Assembly (NCBI GenBank): GCA_016195395.1
Contig: JACPZR010000131.1
Span: 1-7,184, forward strand
From: Spirochaetia bacterium
GTDB taxonomy: Bacteria > Spirochaetota > Leptospirae > Leptospirales > Leptonemataceae
Direction: 5' to 3'
DNA: 7,184 nucleotides
This document shows positions 1 to 5,650 of this stretch, piece after piece; position 1 is the stretch's first letter; every line of letters begins with the position of its first letter. The position numbers and the translations under genes are program-made. The notes below the pieces were generated by a model that worked only from the letters and a program-made list of their open reading frames with translations, ran no database searches and was not told where the DNA came from.

Positions 1-999
1 AATCTTGGCAATGGCGCTGATCAATGCAGCGGGGACGCCGTGGCCGGATACGTCGCATACGAGAAGCCCGAACTTGCGGCTTCCCAGACTGAAGTAATCG
101 TAAAAGTCGCCTGAGACTTCCGTCAGCGGAAAAAATTTTACCCAGAACTGCATGCCCTTCCAGTCCGGAATCCGCGGGGGAACAAAGCCTTTCTGGATGT
201 TCCTGGCCATCAGGAGTTCCTGTCGGTTGGCCTTGATCTTCTTTTCCAGCTGGTCATTGGCCATGTTCAGATACTCAACGGCGGTCAGGAGCTCACGCTT
301 ATCCTGCAAGAGTTCACTGGACCGCTGCAATACCTGGCGCACATACTGCTGGTCTTTCCGTTCACCTCCCGCTTCAAGAGTGTCCGCGTTCGGCATAACG
401 ATCCGATAGACGTTATCTTTTGATTCAAACTGGGCCGGGGTTTCAGATGCAGGCGGCCACGCGGAAGGAGAGAGAACGCACTGCTCAAGCGTTACCTGGC
501 ACTGCATGGCGCGGTCATAGGAGAGTATCCCGCGGAGCAGTCCCGCCACAAACAGAAGATCCGCCGCGTGCGGTTTGGCGTCGTCACGATGGCGCACATG
601 AACCCACGCGTCGTTTTTGCTTTTGCGCACAAAAGAATGCAGGTGGGTTGTGAACTGGGCAATCAAAGATGGAATCTGGAAGACGACTTCTTCCAATGAG
701 CCGCTTAAGAAGGCTTGATTGGAATAGATGTGGGCGGCCGCTGCATCCCGTCCGCATTCCTGGAGCAAATCCCACGCCCCAAAGCGCTCGCACAACCTTT
801 GGATGACCGCCAATTCCGCCACAGCCGACACCCAGGCGGTAGTGGTGATGCTTTTCGCCACGGCCTGCAGCGCTTCTGGAAGCTGCTCCAGTTCATGCGC
901 GGTTTCCTGCTGGCCAAACTGCTGGATCACTTTGTCCAAGAAAATGGAAAGTCGGATGGAGTTGGCGTCGCGTTCTATTTCGGCTGGAAAGGGCTGCAT
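1..999 (-). CDS. PP2C/SpoIIE-family serine/threonine phosphatase with N-terminal sensory region (3' end beyond window)
   Basis: A continuous reading frame of 333 codons runs leftward off the window edge. The last visible residues carry the SpoIIE/RsbU-type PP2C signature: EVSGDFYDYF at 294-303, then VCDVSGHGVPAALISAIAKI at 314-333. Asp298 and Asp316 are the expected metal-binding aspartates. A charged, probably coiled-coil linker (about 214-275, including QLEKKIKANRQELLMARNIQ) joins this domain to an N-terminal region of about 200 residues with no signal peptide or membrane segment, so the protein should be cytoplasmic. That region ends with LLFVAGLLRGILSY (148-161) and, after a gap, VYRIVMP (197-203). 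This vaguely recalls the V4R/heme-NO-binding fold, but I cannot confirm it. Such phosphatases usually dephosphorylate anti-sigma-factor antagonists in partner-switching pathways. No partner is visible here. The ATG at 999 is the only ATG, GTG or TTG after the in-frame stop at 1069-1071, and it has no good ribosome binding site. The family call is secure; the target and the sensory ligand are unknown. Confidence 0.87.
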   Translation of the reverse strand, partial: MQPFPAEIERDANSIRLSIFLDKVIQQFGQQETAHELEQLPEALQAVAKSITTTAWVSAVAELAVIQRLCERFGAWDLLQECGRDAAAAHIYSNQAFLSGSLEEVVFQIPSLIAQFTTHLHSFVRKSKNDAWVHVRHRDDAKPHAADLLFVAGLLRGILSYDRAMQCQVTLEQCVLSPSAWPPASETPAQFESKDNVYRIVMPNADTLEAGGERKDQQYVRQVLQRSSELLQDKRELLTAVEYLNMANDQLEKKIKANRQELLMARNIQKGFVPPRIPDWKGMQFWVKFFPLTEVSGDFYDYFSLGSRKFGLLVCDVSGHGVPAALISAIAKI

Positions 1000-1121
1000 A
1001 GGTTGGGGTATTGTCCGGCAGCCATCATTCAGCGCCGCTTCCGCACGTGTAAAGGAAAAGTCGGGCTAGCCATGCGGTTGGACTTGACAAAGGCGCCTTT
1101 TCCTTTGTTCTCTGACGAAAC
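1000..1121. promoter_or_regulatory. Divergent intergenic region with inverted repeats
   Basis: This 122-bp spacer separates the starts of the phosphatase (leftward) and the lipoprotein (rightward), so it should hold both promoters. It contains AAAGGAAAAG at 1051-1060 and its exact reverse complement CTTTTCCTTT at 1097-1106. With flanks, the two copies agree at 12 of 13 positions (AAAGGAAAAG, then T or G, then CG). A perfect 12-bp palindrome, AAAGGCGCCTTT, lies at 1089-1100 and overlaps the second copy. These could be operators shared by the two genes, but no regulator can be named from the sequence. Confidence 0.4.
1084..1112 (+). promoter_or_regulatory. Possible promoter of the lipoprotein gene
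   Basis: A perfect -35 hexamer TTGACA lies at 1084-1089. At the standard 17-bp spacing the -10 position reads GTTCTC (1107-1112), which is a poor match, and moving by one base helps little. If used, the transcript would begin only a few bases before the ATG at 1122. That would agree with the lack of a Shine-Dalgarno sequence there. The perfect palindrome at 1089-1100 falls in the spacer, where a bound protein would block the polymerase. Confidence 0.3.
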
Positions 1122-1868
1122 ATGAACACCCGCCTGCTTCTTGTCCTTTCAACCACTTTCGTGTCCATCCTGTCCTGCTCGTCTGTCCCGGATGGTGTTG
1201 AAGGTGAAGCCGCGGAGCGCCGCTTGGATGAGTTGCGCGCCGCACACAATATTGCGGCCTGGGAAGAGTCCACTGCCGCTGTTTCTTTCACATTCCGTGG
1301 GAAGCACCGGATTTTCTGGGACAAGAGGCGTCGCTTGGTGGAAGTCACATGGGGCGACGGGGACGACGCGCGTTTTGCCCAATTCACTCAGGATTTTTCG
1401 CGGAGCATTGTGCGCGTGGCGGGAAAGGAAGTGACCAGCGGACCCGTGTTTGAGGAAAGCCTGAAGAAAGCCAATGCCCTGTTTGTAAATGATACGTATT
1501 GGCTCGCCCCTCTCTCTCATGCGCGTTCTCCGGGGGCCCGTCGTTTTCTTCTGCCGGATGGCTCTCTCCGTGTTACCTTCACATCCGGCGGCGTGACGCC
1601 GGGGGACAGCTACGTATTTCACGTGGGGCCGGATGGTCTGGTCTCGAGCATGAACATGTGGGTATCTGTCTTTAAGTGGAATCCGGGGATGAAAGCGTCG
1701 TTTATCAAGTATATCACCACGGAGACGGGTGTGAAAGTCTCGGTGGATAACGTCGTTTTCGGCTTCAGTCATGTGGGAATCGGGGACTTGAAAATGTTCG
1801 CCCAGTACCCGGTGGCGGGCGAGCCGGACAGGTTTGTGCTTTTGGTGGGACCGCTTGCACGCCCGTGA
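1122..1868 (+). CDS. Putative lipoprotein, LolA-like/DUF6503-like
   Basis: This 248-residue protein begins with a short lipoprotein signal peptide: one Arg at position 4, a hydrophobic stretch 5-17, and the lipobox ILSC with Cys19 as the lipidated residue. It should be anchored in the cell envelope. The mature part is rich in beta-strand-like segments. It contains FVNDTYWLAPLSHARSPGAR (121-140) and GVTPGDSYVFHVGPDGLV (157-174). The pattern of an N-D-T-Y-W-L block, a G-x-x-x-G-D block and a later D/G-turn recalls envelope proteins grouped as DUF6503, which are thought to share the LolA/LolB-like half-barrel fold. I matched this from memory and it is tentative. No catalytic residues can be named. 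The start is fixed by the signal peptide, since no in-frame upstream start would keep it. There is no Shine-Dalgarno sequence before the ATG. The following CoA-transferase operon begins 67 bp later with its own strong ribosome binding site, so co-transcription is possible but not shown. Confidence 0.75.
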   Translation: MNTRLLLVLSTTFVSILSCSSVPDGVEGEAAERRLDELRAAHNIAAWEESTAAVSFTFRGKHRIFWDKRRRLVEVTWGDGDDARFAQFTQDFSRSIVRVAGKEVTSGPVFEESLKKANALFVNDTYWLAPLSHARSPGARRFLLPDGSLRVTFTSGGVTPGDSYVFHVGPDGLVSSMNMWVSVFKWNPGMKASFIKYITTETGVKVSVDNVVFGFSHVGIGDLKMFAQYPVAGEPDRFVLLVGPLARP

Positions 1869-1924
1869 TTGTTTGTCAGTGCGGGGCGCCTGCCGCGATC
1901 CCGTCGCGCTGGCCGTGTGATTTT

Positions 1925-1930
1925 AAGGAG
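1925..1930 (+). promoter_or_regulatory. Ribosome binding site of scoA
   Basis: AAGGAG lies five bases before the ATG at 1936. It is a strong Shine-Dalgarno sequence and settles this start. No convincing -35/-10 pair was found in the 67-bp gap before scoA. Confidence 0.85.
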
Positions 1931-1935
1931 AAAAC

Positions 1936-2661
1936 ATGTCACTCGCTCAAAAGAGTTTTAAAGAAAGAGGAAAGTTGGTTTCCGGCGCGGCGGAAGCCGT
2001 GAGCGACATTCCGGACGGGGCTCTCATTGCCCTTGGCGGCTTTGGCCTCTGCGGCATCCCTGAAAACTGCATTTCTGCGCTCGTTGAGAAGGGCATTAAG
2101 AATCTGACGTGCATTTCCAACAACGCCGGAGTGGACGACTTTGGAATCGGGCTGATGCTCCAGAAGCGGCAGGTCAAGAAGATGATTTCCAGTTACGTCG
2201 GCGAAAACAAGTTGTTTGAGCAGCTGGTTTTGAGCGGCGAACTGGAGATTGAACTGACCCCGCAGGGAACGCTCGCTGAGAAGCTGCGGGCCGGCGGCGC
2301 CGGTGTTGCGGCGTTCTTTATCCGTACGGGCGTGGGGACTCTCGTCGCCGAAGGCAAAGAAATCCGCGAGTTCGACGGCCACCAGTACGTGCTTGAGCGC
2401 GCCTTTAACGCGGAGTTTGGAATCGTGAAGGCTTGGAAGGGCGATGCCTACGGCAATCTGGTATTCAAAAAGACGTCGCGAAACTTCAATCCTCTCTGCG
2501 CCATGGCCTCGCGCATTGCGATTGCGGAAGTGGAGGAACTGGTTCCCGTGGGTTCGATTGAGCCGGATCAAGTGCATCTGCCCGGCATTTATATCCACCG
2601 CATTTTTCAGGGTTCAGGATACCAGAAGCGGATTGAAAAACGCACCGTGAGGAAGGCATAA
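1936..2661 (+). CDS. scoA: 3-oxoacid CoA-transferase, subunit A
   Basis: This is the alpha subunit of a family I CoA-transferase of the succinyl-CoA:3-ketoacid (SCOT) type. The complex moves CoA from succinyl-CoA to acetoacetate or a related 3-oxoacid in ketone-body or short-chain acid metabolism in the cytoplasm. The family's first signature is complete at residues 27-42 ([16 protein letters not shown]). Other expected blocks follow: [16 protein letters not shown], the SSYVGENK segment, [20 protein letters not shown], and the C-terminal [12 protein letters not shown] and [10 protein letters not shown]. At 241 residues it has the normal length and no visible damage. The TAA is followed after one base by the scoB ATG, so the two are translationally linked in one operon. 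AtoD-type acetate/acetoacetate CoA-transferase is the main alternative. The block sequences fit the SCOT group better, but substrate cannot be proved from sequence. Confidence 0.95.
   Translation: MSLAQKSFKERGKLVSGAAEAVSDIPDGALIALGGFGLCGIPENCISALVEKGIKNLTCISNNAGVDDFGIGLMLQKRQVKKMISSYVGENKLFEQLVLSGELEIELTPQGTLAEKLRAGGAGVAAFFIRTGVGTLVAEGKEIREFDGHQYVLERAFNAEFGIVKAWKGDAYGNLVFKKTSRNFNPLCAMASRIAIAEVEELVPVGSIEPDQVHLPGIYIHRIFQGSGYQKRIEKRTVRKA
2650..2656 (+). promoter_or_regulatory. Ribosome binding site of scoB within the end of scoA
   Basis: AGGAAGG lies in the last codons of scoA, six bases before the scoB ATG at 2663. This supports coupled translation of the two subunits and fixes the scoB start. 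Confidence 0.75.
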
Positions 2662-2662
2662 C

Positions 2663-3112
2663 ATGGCGCTCACACGTGAACAGATCGCCCAGCGCATTGC
2701 GCGGGAATTGAAAGACGGCTACTACGTGAACCTGGGGATCGGGATTCCCACGCTCGTGGCCAACTACATCCCTAAAGACATCACAGTGATTCTGCAGTCT
2801 GAGAACGGCCTCTTGGGCATTGGCCCGTATCCGTCGGAATCGGAAGTAGATCCGGATCTCATCAATGCGGGAAAAGAAACGGTTACCGTCACGCCGGGGG
2901 CGTCCTTCTTCAGCAGCGCGGACAGGTGCACGCTTCCACTGACCGGTGTCGGCTGCGTTCAGAAAATCGTCACCGAACTGGCTGTCCTTGAGGTAACGCC
3001 GGACGGCCTGACATTGCGTGAGCGTGCTCCGGGTGTCACTGTGGAAGAGATCAAGAAAGCCACGGCCGCGCGCCTTCTTGTCCCCAGTGACGTTCCCGAG
3101 ATGCAGCTCTAA
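2663..3112 (+). CDS. scoB: 3-oxoacid CoA-transferase, subunit B, with internal in-frame deletion
   Basis: The beta subunit normally supplies the catalytic glutamate that carries CoA as a glutamyl-CoA thioester. Residues 1-87 match the family from the start, including [15 protein letters not shown] (23-37) and the second signature LQSENGLLG (44-52) with catalytic Glu47. GASFFSSAD (79-87) should be followed by SFAMIRGGHID and about 60 more residues. That stretch holds the GDLANWMIPGK and glycine-rich GMGGAMDL blocks, and then a KCTLPLTG-type block. Here Asp87 is followed directly by [10 protein letters not shown] (88-97), and the protein then continues normally to DVPEMQL. The total is 149 residues against about 210-220 for the family, so roughly 67-70 residues are missing without a frameshift. 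The lost part is core structure around the active site, so the product is probably inactive or unstable. The frame, ribosome binding site and both flanks are intact. That fits a recent deletion or an assembly error better than old decay. The family call is very secure; function is doubtful. Confidence 0.93.
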   Translation: MALTREQIAQRIARELKDGYYVNLGIGIPTLVANYIPKDITVILQSENGLLGIGPYPSESEVDPDLINAGKETVTVTPGASFFSSADRCTLPLTGVGCVQKIVTELAVLEVTPDGLTLRERAPGVTVEEIKKATAARLLVPSDVPEMQL

Positions 3113-3134
3113 TCGGAAGGGCTGCCAGCCAAGA

Positions 3135-3170
3135 GACGGCGGAAGCCAACAGGGGCCGCCGTTCCCTTTG
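3135..3170 (+). terminator. Weak candidate terminator after scoB
   Basis: ACGGCGG (3136-3142) pairs with CCGCCGT (3156-3162) around a 13-base loop, with one further G-T pair outside. The following bases are TCCCTTTG, a poor T tract. The position 22 bases after the scoB stop suits a terminator, but the tail is not convincing for intrinsic termination. Confidence 0.35.
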
Positions 3171-3247
3171 AGTGAGTTGGGACGTTGAATGGCTGCGGTT
3201 TGGGACGCGTAGAAACGCTGCGATTTGCGTCGCTATTTGCCGTTATT

Positions 3248-4399
3248 ATGGAAGAGAACTATTTTCTTGTCCCGATTACCGCGGCGTTTGCGAATGCTTC
3301 TCTGTTTCTTTTGAATGCAGGGAGGCGCAATCCGCTCAACAGAATTCTTCTGATCGTTTACGTTCTTCTATTTCTCACAAATTGCTCTGCCGCTTTGATG
3401 ATGACGGCCCCGTCCCCTGAAGCGGCTGGTCTTGTCCTGTTTGTGATGCGTCACTTTCTCTTTCCCCTCCCGGTGGCGCTCCTGGCTCTTGCCTCCTTTC
3501 TGACGGGCCGCCGGCCTTCCAATCCCTTCGTCTGGGCCGCCGGCGCCTGGGCTGTCCTCTTTCTTATCGCCGCGGACGTTACCTACGCGCTCAAAAGCAA
3601 TGCATTGGTGCTCGGCCTTGTAGAACGACCCTGGGGCTTCTTTCCACATCTGGCGCCGCCTGCGCTGGTCCTGCTCGGCGGACTGAATGCGTTCTCGATC
3701 GTTGTGACGCTTTTCTTTTTGATACGACCGGCGGCAAAGACGGACACGCCGCTCCCGTTCTTTGACCGACGTCTTGTGGGTGCTCTCTTGATTGTCTGGT
3801 GGTGTGGATTTTTCTTGAATGGGCCGGCGCTCTCGGGCTCCGGTTTGTATCCACTGGGGAACGGCGTCGACGCGTTGGTATCGATTCTTGTTTCCGCGTA
3901 TCTTCACCGCACAAGTTCCCTTCGCTCTCCCTTGACTCAAGCGCCCTGGGAGAGGGGACTGCGGCTCTTAACGGAGGCCTTGGCCGCCGCGGCTTTTGGG
4001 CTTCTCTTTTGGTTTGTCACGCTCGCCGTACTTGGCCCGTCGCGCCCGGCGCAGTTGGTTCTCACGGTGATGATGACGGTTGTATCCCTCGGATTTCTAC
4101 AGTTTCTAAAGTCGCCCCTGGCACTGTCTTCGCGAAGCGACATTCCCGCAGGATCGGGAGGGCCGGCCATCGCTCAACTGGAGCGATATGGGCTGTCCCG
4201 CCAGGAAATTCGGATCTGCGAACTGATCAAGGAGGGGTACGGTCGTTCCTCCATGCTGGTTTTCTTGAATATCTCCGACGGAACTCTCCGCAATCATCTG
4301 AAAAACATCTACGCCAAAACGATCGAACCGGAAGGGAAGGTGGACCCCGCGCGCCGCGATCATTTGCAGCGCCTCACCGTGTTTCTTTCAAAAACGTGA
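3248..4399 (+). CDS. Membrane-embedded LuxR/GerE-type transcriptional regulator
   Basis: From the ATG at 3248 the protein has 383 residues. About the first 290 are hydrophobic, with roughly eight predicted membrane segments (near 5-22, 30-50, 58-81, 92-110, 135-160, 175-190, 245-265 and 270-290). The rest is a soluble C-terminal domain from about 311. It reads as a LuxR/GerE helix-turn-helix: YGLSRQEIRICELIKEG, then LNISDGTLRNHLKNIYAK, with the S-x-x-T-L-x-x-H-L-x-N-I-Y-x-K pattern of the recognition helix. So a sensor in the membrane is joined directly to a DNA-binding domain, with no kinase or receiver domain. It would act as a one-component regulator working at the membrane, like ToxR/CadC in concept but with a LuxR head. 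A TTG at 3185 would add 21 polar residues; I prefer the ATG because the first helix starts right after it. Neither start has a clear ribosome binding site. The stop codon lies inside a 16-bp palindrome that may be its own operator. The sensed signal is unknown. Confidence 0.82.
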   Translation: MEENYFLVPITAAFANASLFLLNAGRRNPLNRILLIVYVLLFLTNCSAALMMTAPSPEAAGLVLFVMRHFLFPLPVALLALASFLTGRRPSNPFVWAAGAWAVLFLIAADVTYALKSNALVLGLVERPWGFFPHLAPPALVLLGGLNAFSIVVTLFFLIRPAAKTDTPLPFFDRRLVGALLIVWWCGFFLNGPALSGSGLYPLGNGVDALVSILVSAYLHRTSSLRSPLTQAPWERGLRLLTEALAAAAFGLLFWFVTLAVLGPSRPAQLVLTVMMTVVSLGFLQFLKSPLALSSRSDIPAGSGGPAIAQLERYGLSRQEIRICELIKEGYGRSSMLVFLNISDGTLRNHLKNIYAKTIEPEGKVDPARRDHLQRLTVFLSKT

Positions 4400-4410
4400 C
4401 ATATGTCACG
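4395..4410. promoter_or_regulatory. Perfect 16-bp palindrome, probable operator
   Basis: CGTGACATATGTCACG is its own reverse complement and covers the TGA stop (4397-4399) of the LuxR-type regulator gene. The core GTGA-N6-TCAC has the spacing of CRP/FNR-family sites (TGTGA-N6-TCACA). It could equally be the site of the neighbouring membrane LuxR-type protein. Its centre lies near -73.5 relative to the start point predicted for the 4476 gene, a position typical of an upstream activator site. Confidence 0.6.
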
Positions 4411-4424
4411 GCGATTTTCCCGTT

Positions 4425-4433
4425 CGTGACATA
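4425..4433 (+). promoter_or_regulatory. Third half-site, direct repeat of the palindrome arm
   Basis: CGTGACATA repeats bases 4395-4403 exactly, 30 bp (about three helical turns) downstream. Its mirror half is degenerate. If read as a full site its centre would be near -43.5, next to the -35 element of the following promoter. Two sites on the same face of the helix suggest cooperative binding. Confidence 0.5.
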
Positions 4434-4440
4434 GCGGATA

Positions 4441-4469
4441 TTGCGTCCGCCTCGTGCGCCGTTTACAAT
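4441..4469 (+). promoter_or_regulatory. Sigma70-like promoter of the 4476 membrane-protein gene
   Basis: TTGCGT at 4441-4446 and TACAAT at 4464-4469 are separated by exactly 17 bp. The -10 matches consensus at five of six bases, while the -35 matches only TTG, as expected for a promoter that needs an activator. The start point would fall at about 4476, the A of the ATG, so the transcript may be leaderless. Confidence 0.5.
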
Positions 4470-4475
4470 GAGTGC

Positions 4476-5276
4476 ATGCAAAACAACACGCTGTCTCTAT
4501 TCACCACAATCTATATTTTCGCCGCGGCGCTCATTCCAGGAGCGATCGTTTTCATGGCGTTCTACAAGGGCCTAAAACCAAGCCCCAGCACGGCGCCATC
4601 CAAGCGACTCGTCTTGTTCGCCCTCACGACGACTGTCCTTCTATACTATGCGCTGCTGGGAGTGCTGGCACTGCGCGGGGCTCTGAATGACTGGAGTTCT
4701 TTTCCGCCCAAAGCCCTTGGCCCTGTGCTTGGACTGCCTTTGGTTTTCTTTGTCACTCTTGCGCTTCTCCCGGCAACGCACCGGGCTCTGGCGGGAATTT
4801 CCACGGGGGCGCTCATCGCCTTTCAATCGTACCGGTTTCTTGCAGAGATCATGATTCTTCTCTTGGTGCGTGAAAGCGTTATGCCGGAGACGATGACGTT
4901 CACCGGCCGGAACTTCGATATCGTGACAGCATTGACAGCCCCCGTTGCAGACTATCTGCTGTTTATGAAACCCGTGTTGTCTCCCAGGGCCGCCCGCCTG
5001 ACAGCTGCAGTCTGGAACATCGGGGGGATTTTGATTCTCGGCAATACGATCGTAACGGCCATGCTTCTCCTTCCCACACCCATGCAGTACTTCCCAACCG
5101 AGAAGCCCTTCACGGCTCCCGCACTATTTCCTGTATATCTGCTGCCGGGATTTCTTGTGCCTCTTGCCTTTGCCGTCCACGCCTTTACGTTGAAGCGACT
5201 TCTAAGTGCCGCCCCTCAAACGAACGGAAGATCCGACTTGCTTCGCAGGAGCATGATGCGGTTTTCCCGCGCCTGA
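4476..5276 (+). CDS. Conserved-type multi-pass membrane protein of unknown function
   Basis: This 266-residue protein has about seven hydrophobic segments (near 9-30, 44-67, 81-100, 106-132, 148-165, 173-198 and 213-237) and a short basic tail. It should sit in the inner membrane. A loop with polar, conserved-looking residues lies between helices: QSYRFLAEIMILLL (117-130), then MPETMTFTGRNFDIVTALTA (136-155). Similar R-x-x-x-E and F-x-G-R-N-F-D-I patterns occur, as I remember them, in unnamed bacterial membrane proteins. I know of no tested function and assign none. No Shine-Dalgarno sequence precedes the ATG, and the predicted start of transcription falls on it. The gene lies directly behind the membrane LuxR-type regulator and its palindrome, so it is a likely target of that regulator. 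Its last 20 codons overlap the convergent HIT gene. A GTG at 4472 belongs to another frame and was not used. Confidence 0.72.
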   Translation: MQNNTLSLFTTIYIFAAALIPGAIVFMAFYKGLKPSPSTAPSKRLVLFALTTTVLLYYALLGVLALRGALNDWSSFPPKALGPVLGLPLVFFVTLALLPATHRALAGISTGALIAFQSYRFLAEIMILLLVRESVMPETMTFTGRNFDIVTALTAPVADYLLFMKPVLSPRAARLTAAVWNIGGILILGNTIVTAMLLLPTPMQYFPTEKPFTAPALFPVYLLPGFLVPLAFAVHAFTLKRLLSAAPQTNGRSDLLRRSMMRFSRA

Positions 5277-5629
5277 TCCTCGTAGGGCTTTCCGGGGACT
5301 TTTCCCCAGACGGGCGCGGGCCAGGCGGGATCGGTTTCGTAGCGGACAATGTGGTGCACGTGGAGTTGGGGGACCACATTTCCGAGCGCCGCCACGTTGA
5401 TCTTCCTTGCTTGGAAGAGCCTCGCCATCACTTCCGCCAGGGCCGATGATTCCTGGATCAGAAGGCCCTGTTCCTCGGGAGTCAGCTGGTAGATCTCCGT
5501 GATATTCTCGCGGCGTGGAATCAGGATGGTCCAAGGATAGTTGGCGTCATTGTTCAACACAAGGCGGCAGAGCGGCAGATCGCCCACGAAGAAGGAGTCC
5601 TTGGCAAGCTGGGGGTGCAGTTGAAACAT
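5216..5629 (-). CDS. HIT-family nucleotide hydrolase/transferase
   Basis: This 137-residue HIT (histidine triad) protein acts on nucleotide phosphate bonds such as those in diadenosine polyphosphates or nucleotidyl conjugates; the exact substrate is unknown. It contains VLNNDANYPWTILIPRRENI (24-43), which is the substrate-side core. The catalytic block NVVPQLHVHHIVRY follows at 84-97, with His90 and His92 as the second and third triad positions. Gln88 stands where the first triad His usually is, as I recall from the bacterial subgroup that also shares the PAWPAPVWGKVPGKPY segment (101-116). The same frame extends upstream to 5806, but that part is low-complexity non-coding sequence. The ATG at 5629 matches the family start (MFQLHPQL) and has GGAGG four bases before it. 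The gene follows gyrB on the same strand after 216 bp, so it may be read with it or from its own promoter. Its last 20 codons overlap the 4476 gene tail to tail. Confidence 0.9.
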   Translation of the reverse strand: MFQLHPQLAKDSFFVGDLPLCRLVLNNDANYPWTILIPRRENITEIYQLTPEEQGLLIQESSALAEVMARLFQARKINVAALGNVVPQLHVHHIVRYETDPAWPAPVWGKVPGKPYEDQARENRIMLLRSKSDLPFV

Positions 5630-5633
5630 CGTC

Positions 5634-5638
5634 CCTCC
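5634..5638 (-). promoter_or_regulatory. Ribosome binding site of the HIT gene
   Basis: On the minus strand GGAGG ends four bases before the ATG at 5629. It decides the start against the longer frame that opens at 5806. Confidence 0.75.
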
Positions 5639-5650
5639 ATTTGTGAGGCG

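Noticed and set aside
1149..1772. Long minus-strand frame opposite the lipoprotein gene
   Set aside because: Its protein is Arg/His/Pro-rich with no domain. The plus-strand frame has a signal peptide and a family-like pattern.
1894..1908. Hairpin CGCGA/TCGCG as a terminator after the lipoprotein gene
   Set aside because: The stem has only five base pairs and no T tract follows.
1939..2598. Minus-strand 219-codon frame opposite scoA
   Set aside because: It is an antisense shadow of a clear CoA-transferase gene.
3185..3247. TTG start giving a 404-residue regulator
   Set aside because: A TTG without a ribosome binding site is less likely than the ATG at 3248, and the extra 21 residues add no recognisable feature. 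It is not fully excluded.
3799..4434. Plus-strand 211-codon frame inside the regulator gene
   Set aside because: It lacks the hydrophobic pattern and the HTH that the main frame shows, and no domain is recognisable.
4922..4928. Another CGTGACA inside the 4476 gene as an extra operator half-site
   Set aside because: It is a single 7-base match within coding sequence with no mirror half or phasing.
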